Below are positions 17,201 to 21,597 of a stretch of 21,597 nt of DNA, piece after piece (within the stretch, counting starts at the first letter, position 1; the number at the start of each line of letters is the position of its first letter). A program made the position numbers and the translations under genes. The notes under the pieces are model-generated. The model was not told the origin of the DNA. It saw nothing but the letters and a program-made list of their open reading frames with translations, and made no database searches. Source of the DNA: Phallusia fumigata (lineage: Eukaryota > Chordata > Ascidiacea > Phlebobranchia > Ascidiidae); the NCBI GenBank assembly GCA_008931825.1, contig QXVZ01029435.1:1-21597 (forward strand), given 5' to 3'.

Positions 17201-20200
17201 ACGTTGACCTTGGTATAATGTGTAAAGTTTTCTACATTGTCATGTTGAAACTGTTTAAAACAATTATGGGTCCCCTTCCACGAAGGGGACACATATTGTT
17301 TTTACTCTGTTTTTTTTTTCTTTTTTTCTGTCTAACGCGAGTTTGTTCCCACGTTTTAGTCATGAAGGAGTCGTCCAAATTTCTTCAAATTTTCACACAT
17401 GATAGATGTATATCTGAAGTTGTGCNTTAGTTCATGCTTTTGACATTGAGATTAAAATTGACATGATGTAGGAAATGATTTAGTTAAATTATGAATGTAA
17501 ATCTTTACTTTCAAATTTGTAAAACTGATTTTTAAACCGATCACGTTCTAAAAACATCACTTCTATTCAGAAATTGCATGTGTGTGGGGACCCATATGTT
17601 TATGCTAGCAGAAACAATCATGTTATAAAATGCCAAGGGAATTAGGGACCCAATGTAATGTGGGTATTGAAAATATATCCAATGTAATAAAGAAAATGGT
17701 ATATGTGGAGAACATCATTTTGAAGTGGTAGTGTATGTGGAATAAAAATATGGAGAACACCACCTCTCTAGTTAATATTTGATTTTGCTTTATAAAATCA
17801 TGCTCTAAACCAGGGGTCTCAAACACGCAGGCCGCATGCGACACGCCACATATTTTTGTGTGGCCCGCGAAGCATTTTGAAAGTGATTTGTTTCACTTGA
17901 GGCCAATTAAAGTGCCTCGCCAGGGGGGTGAATAAGAAACATTTATTCCGAAGTACAAATAGCTAGAAATAGATGCAAGATTTTAGGGGAGAAAGGTATA
18001 CTAGCCCTTACTGATAAAAACTAACTATTGCATTTGTTGCATCACTTAAGTGCCATTGTCCCTTGTAAATAGGCCTAAAGATGGCTGCACAGCCGACTCT
18101 TTCACTTTGCTATGATTCTGTGGATCAGCTTGTTTTGGTCTATTAGTTTTAAAGAAGCGTGATAGCTGTATCCAAAAAAATTGTGCAAAATTTCCTAAGC
18201 GCAGTAACATACTGATAAAAGAGCAAGCGTAGTGATTGACATTTGCGAAATTACTGCAACAAAACTTTCCATACTGCGGCCCTTGAGTTACTTTGAAGTT
18301 TTTATATGGCCCTCGATGAAATTTGAGTTTGAGACCCATGCTCTAAAGAAAACGATTTGCCACTGTTTTTCTTGGTCAATCATTAAAGGTCACAGATAAA
18401 TTTTAGAAATCAAAAAGGGTCGCTGGCCAAAAAGCCAACTCAACACATCATTTTAATGGAATGTAGCAACACAATCTCTATAGTTTGGTTGGATGAAATT
18501 AGTTGTGACTATTACCAGCAATTCTAAGATTGATAGTGGGGATCATAGGCGTCGATTCCCGGGGTGGCAGGGGTGGCGGCCACCCCACTGGAAATTTCTA
18601 GGGTGGCAACCATTATAAAATGTCCATGCTGCCACCCCAGAAATTTCCTGGATTCGTTATTATATTCTTACTTTAAAAACATACGTTGCTTGCCGACATG
18701 AGGATTTTTTGAAGACTTGTTTACATCAAACACGTACGAGGCAAGCGACGCAAATTTCGGTCAACTACGCAAGACTTTGGCGCCGAATTTTGCAAAAATG
18801 CAAGGTGGCAGATGTACGTCACAACACCAGTTATTGTGACGTCGGACCGATATCAAAGCGTTAAGTCGCAAGGCCCTAAACACGTTTGAAAAACGACGAT
18901 TCTCTTCTGAAACTATCCAAAGTTATGCATGCATCGTGGTTCGTCATAAGCCTGTTTGTTCGGAAGAATGTAGCCATAGGGTCTTAAGGTCGGTTAGTTC
19001 AAAATCTAATCTTGTAAAGTGTTCGGTTGCAGCTTAACACACGTTAATCACTTTGATAGAGCATTTCGCTGTTTCAAGGCAAGCGTTACGTCAAATATTT
19101 CAGTTGCTGGTGATCATCTTTTATTACGTTATAACCGTATTGTAACATGACAATGGCTGATAATTCACCGGTAAACAATTGCAAGTGTGACGGCATAAAC
19201 AACGCAAAGTGCCAAATCTTTTGCGTATTTGTGTGCATTTAGTTTTGACACTATACGAACGAACAAGCTGGTTACGTACATGTTCTGTGCAAATGGTGGA
19301 CCGTTCCTGAAAAACCCAACCGGCGCTTGTGACGCAGGATGAAGTCCCATTTTGCGGGTCACTTGTCTTAAATGTGTCGATAATATTAACAGGTATAATG
19401 ACGCTACGAACCAACAAGCGTATGTTGTGTAATTTGGTCATGTGTAAGGTCGCCTGAATATTTTCACTTCGCCACCCCACAAGAAAAACAATTTGCTAAA
19501 AAATTGACGCCTATGGTGGGGATTATACATGCCACACAGAAGACCAGTTTGCAATTTACATTAATGTCCTCTGTGGGTGATAAACATGATATTTTTTCAG
19601 TTCACTATACAATTAAATCAAACTTTGCAGATACACCAACTGTTGGGAAAATATTTCTAACTTCAAGTAGTTTATCAATTGAAAATGCATATGGTTTTTT
19701 TCTTGATGGTGAACAAACAGCAACCTTAAACTGTTTAAGTGAAGCAAATCCACCAGCTACTTGCGAATTTCAAATTGGAGAAATTGTCCAAAGTGAAAGT
19801 TCTTGTGTCTTGTCTCAAACATTTACAGAAACAACATCAGTTTCCTGCAATGCAAGTAACATTGCTGGTAGCAGTGTTTCACAACTGAATGTTACAGTGG
19901 TAACAAAAAGTAAGTTAACCAACTAATTCAGTGGGCTGCGGCCTTGTTTCGGACTACAAAGTACTTTTTAGTGGGCCAGGCAAACCTTACTTGTGTGGGC
20001 CGCATAGGCGCCGATTCCTGGGGTGGCAGCCATTACAAAAAGTCTATGCTGCCACCCCCGAAATTTCCTGGATTTAATAATGGTGATGTATACCAAACAT
20101 GTGCGACGCAAATTTCTTTTCATTCATTTAACAACACAGAAGGAAATCCAATGTAGTGCATCTCTTGTGCTGTATGCACAAAGATTATGTGATGGTACAG

Positions 20201-21580
20201 GGAAGGTCTGCAACACATAAAGAGGAAAGGTTTTGTGGAACACTCTTGCCTCAGTTATCTTGTATTAAAGATTATGGAACGTTTCCCTCTGTGTGGTCCT
20301 CCAGTATGGATTAAATGGAAAATTTGGGCCTTGTAATAATGTTTGCCAACCAACAAATTAATTGCTATGGTAAAATTTTTAAAACAAGTTTTCTTTGCAG
20401 GGTCATCCCAGGTTACTTTGCCTGTTGTAAACACCACATCTGTAAAAGCAGGAAAAAATGTTGTATTAAGTTGCTCAGTAGATTACTTTGTTCAACTCAA
20501 CACACAATTTGAATGGCAAATTCCAGATCCAATGCGGGAAATTGATCCCTTCAATAATGTTTTGAGTTTGACTGATTTAACCAGACTGGACTTGGGGACC
20601 TATGTGTGCAAAACCAGTGATGCTTTTGGAAACTCCACAAATGAATATTATTTGAATGTGACCTGTAGGTTACTTTGTTGATTGACTAATCTATGATAAA
20701 ATATACCTCTAAAATATTGCACAGATTCACCAGAAGAAATTGAAAGTCACACTAATTGTCAGTCAGATAAACTGTTCAATGGAAGTTGCTTTGTTATGTT
20801 TACATCCAACCCACCTTCATTCCTATATAGTTTGACTAAAAATGGTAAAAACGTTTTCATGTCATATGCAGTCCAAAACCATGGTCTTTACGGTTTCTTT
20901 ATTTGTAGGCACAATCATTGTTTGTCCTAAATGTTCATTAACAAATGAAGATAAGGATAACACAAAGCAAACATTTGTGTTTATAATGGAGGTTTGTTGC
21001 TTGCAAAAACCTTGTACCATTAATTACAATTAAATCATTGTCTTCAGACATCTGCAGATACAGAAATTTATGAGTTAAGAATCAAATCACCAATGGAAGA
21101 TTTTAATGATCTTGTTGTTGAGTTTCAAATACACAAAGAATCCAATACACCTGGTGGAAATGGAAACCAAACTGTAATAATTGCTGCAAGTGTAGTTGGG
21201 GCGGTTGCTTTAATTGCTCTTATTGCTTTTGGAACTTTTGGGGTTATTAGAAACAGAAAACAAAAAAATAAAGGTAAACACCAAATAATACATTTAAACC
21301 AAAACATTTAAAGTGTAATCCTAATTTGTTTTAGATGAACCGAACAGTAACCATATTTATGAGAACACCGTTAACACGAAAAGAGATACCTCAGATGAAG
21401 CAAGCATTTGTGATGATAAGAAGAACCCACATTATGAGGGTATGATATAACATCATTCAAATAACAATGTGTAAATAGTTATTTAAGAAAAAAGTTAATG
21501 TTCATATTTTTGTTTCTTTGTAGTTCCTTTGAAGCGGATCCAACACAACTATGTAAATGTGCAGGAGGGTCAATTATACT
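14231..21580 (+). CDS. Gene C: inverted paralogue of gene A, runs off the right edge
   Basis: Usable exons: 14231-14285, 14621-14971, 15975-16166, 16229-16389, 16622-16751, 19631-19909, 20401-20664, 20725-20844, 20909-20991, 21048-21273, 21335-21439 and 21524-21580, where a GTAAGT donor sends the gene beyond the window. That gives 674 codons so far. Order: signal peptide (1-18), N-terminal domain (19-135), CCP (136-199), split Ig (200-296), two Ig domains (297-477), membrane-proximal domain and TM (about 587-611), tyrosine-bearing tail. The counterparts of A's fourth and fifth domains are ruined between 16808 and 19560. Joining 16751 to 19631 is phase 1 to phase 1, so the message can skip them. 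Identity to A is high (82 of 88 residues in exon 20401-20664 by my count). It is probably functional but shorter than A; transcripts would settle this. Confidence 0.8.
14621..14971 (+). other. Gene C exon 2: N-terminal domain with a divergent patch
   Basis: The 351-nt exon is one codon longer than in gene A. Flanks are almost identical (GSMYWYSECFKSGDIFRDV and NTTFGVTLPRNFTLDK). From 14755 to 14812 the two differ strongly: C reads SYSWCFACSPPQYFFNS and A reads TYEWVWGGTYIYKS. C gains two cysteines there. Confidence 0.8.
15740..15870 (+). mobile_element. tRNA-derived SINE in gene C intron 2
   Basis: An A-box-like TGGCCGATTGGTTAGCAC is followed at tRNA-like spacing by the hairpin ATGGG-TTCTAAT-CCCAT (B box), then a tail with GTGTTTAGTGCAAGACA. 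A run of ten C residues precedes it. It sits in the same intron as the SINE of gene A. The rest of this intron (14972-15974) shows nothing else. Confidence 0.65.
16808..16926 (+). pseudogene. Gene C: truncated copy of the fourth-domain Ig exon
   Basis: It matches the first 40 codons of gene A exon 6 (QPYNVHMLIS, then NVTFHCFNESN) and then jumps, at an AATG microhomology, into intron sequence that repeats the intron just before it. Used as an exon it would end in phase 0 at GTAAGT and break the frame, so it should be skipped. Confidence 0.7.
16993..17106 (+). pseudogene. Gene C: second, diverged copy of the fourth-domain Ig exon start
   Basis: After an intron copy with the same landmarks (GTAAGTTAA, TATGTGGGAACCTGTT) and an acceptor TATAG, a frame reads YPIKVHVVISTS and FIFNSTKIISF, distantly like A's QPYNVHMLISSS and LLLNSVQNVTF. 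It is cut at 17107 by a hAT-like end. It is far more diverged than the copy at 16808, so the duplication is old. Confidence 0.6.
17107..18435 (+). mobile_element. hAT-like element, right end truncated, with a nested MITE
   Basis: The left end, CAGAGCTTCCTAAAC then GGGGTCGTGAC, resembles the ends of Charlie-type hAT elements. Near the right, AAAGGGTCGCTGGCCAAAAAG is a partial counterpart before Ig-exon sequence resumes at about 18436. An N lies at 17426. No transposase frame is visible. Confidence 0.45.
17811..18340. mobile_element. Non-autonomous hAT-type MITE, 530 bp
   Basis: Terminal inverted repeats CAGGGGTCTCAAA and, at the right end on the other strand, CATGGGTCTCAAA. Flanking 8-bp duplications CTCTAAAC (17803-17810) and CTCTAAAG (18341-18348) differ at one base. 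Subterminal GGCCGC and GCGGCC motifs fit Charlie-like hAT elements. It codes for nothing visible. Confidence 0.8.
18436..18543 (+). pseudogene. Gene C: decayed fifth-domain Ig exon, left part
   Basis: The DNA aligns with gene A exon 7 from CCAACTCAA through TTTGGTTGGAT to GATAGTGG, with several substitutions and at least one indel. The exon start is missing, replaced by hAT-derived sequence. The exon is split by the element at 18544-19515. Confidence 0.75.
18544..19515. mobile_element. hAT-type element with perfect 8-bp target duplication
   Basis: It is 972 bp long. Ends CATAGGCGTCGATT and, on the other strand, CATAGGCGTCAATT. It is flanked by identical GTGGGGAT at 18536-18543 and 19516-19523. 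GGGGTGGC/GCCACCCC palindromes lie near the left end. No transposase frame is evident, so it is non-autonomous. Removing it and one GTGGGGAT restores continuous homology to gene A exon 7. Confidence 0.85.
19524..19573 (+). pseudogene. Gene C: decayed fifth-domain Ig exon, right part
   Basis: ATACATGCCACACAGAAG and CATTAATGTCCTCTGTGG match the F-to-G strand end and donor of gene A exon 7, with a small internal deletion. The acceptor side is gone, so it cannot be used as an exon. Confidence 0.7.
19930..20120 (+). mobile_element. Internally deleted relative of the 18544 element, next to another hAT fragment
   Basis: From 20003, CATAGGCGCCGATTCCTGGG and then CTGCCACCCC and GAAATTTCCTGGATT repeat the left end of the element at 18544 with about 50 bp missing, and GCGACGCAAATTTC reappears near 20103. 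Just before it, GTGGGCTGCGGCC looks like a Charlie-type hAT fragment. Both lie in the intron 19910-20400; the rest of that intron shows no exon. Confidence 0.55.
20725..21273 (+). other. Gene C exons for membrane-proximal domain and TM helix
   Basis: Exons 20725-20844, 20909-20991 and 21048-21273 match gene A's in phase, and the first two in length. The helix starts TVIIAASVVGA as in A, then runs VALIALIAFGTFGVI and ends in a basic stop-transfer (RNRKQKNK). No charged residue lies within the helix. Confidence 0.8.
21335..21580 (+). other. Gene C tail exons with three tyrosine motifs
   Basis: Two phase-1 exons (21335-21439, 21524-21580) encode a tail with HIYENT, PHYEVPL and HNYVNV, and a fourth tyrosine at the last codon (GQLY). 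YENT and YVNV fit YxN, the known Grb2 SH2 preference. None is a strict ITIM because position -2 is H or P. The donor GTAAGT at 21581 shows the tail continues. Confidence 0.75.
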
Positions 21581-21597
21581 GTAAGTATACCTAAATT

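Overview
The window looks like a piece of an animal genome, most likely a solitary tunicate close to Ciona. The grounds are AT-rich sequence, very short GT-AG introns (55 to 75 bp) mixed with long ones, tRNA-derived SINEs, hAT-type elements, and large type I receptors built from Ig and CCP/sushi exons with phase-1 borders. The species is an inference. All gene models below were spliced by hand.

Layout. Gene A (minus strand, 7399 to 749) is a complete 13-exon receptor of about 848 residues: signal peptide, an unusual N-terminal domain, one CCP, five Ig-type domains, a membrane-proximal domain, one TM helix and a 38-residue tail. Gene B (plus, 7727 to 11808) is divergent from A, with 327 bp between the start codons. 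It is a complete 11-exon receptor of about 477 residues: signal peptide, an N-terminal domain resembling that of A, five cysteine-rich CCP-like repeats, a TM helix and a short tail. Gene C (plus, 14231 to beyond the right edge) is an inverted paralogue of A. It keeps almost all of A's exons at high identity, but its TM and tail differ and the tail carries YxN-type tyrosine motifs. Two Ig exons of C have been destroyed by hAT insertions and a partial duplication. Because the exons on either side have compatible phase-1 ends, the rest can still splice in frame.

Between B and C (11809 to 14230) lie two unrecognised coding-like remnants on opposite strands and a tandem repeat of about 430 bp with tRNA-like B boxes. 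The left edge holds a 391-bp near-identical duplication of gene A's last exon and 3' region, split by an N; this may be an assembly artefact.

Taken together, A, B and C look like a small cluster of related, diversifying cell-surface recognition receptors: one N-terminal module shared by two architectures, a short divergent patch in that module, and paired tails with different signalling potential. A role in allorecognition or immunity is an inference, not something the sequence proves.
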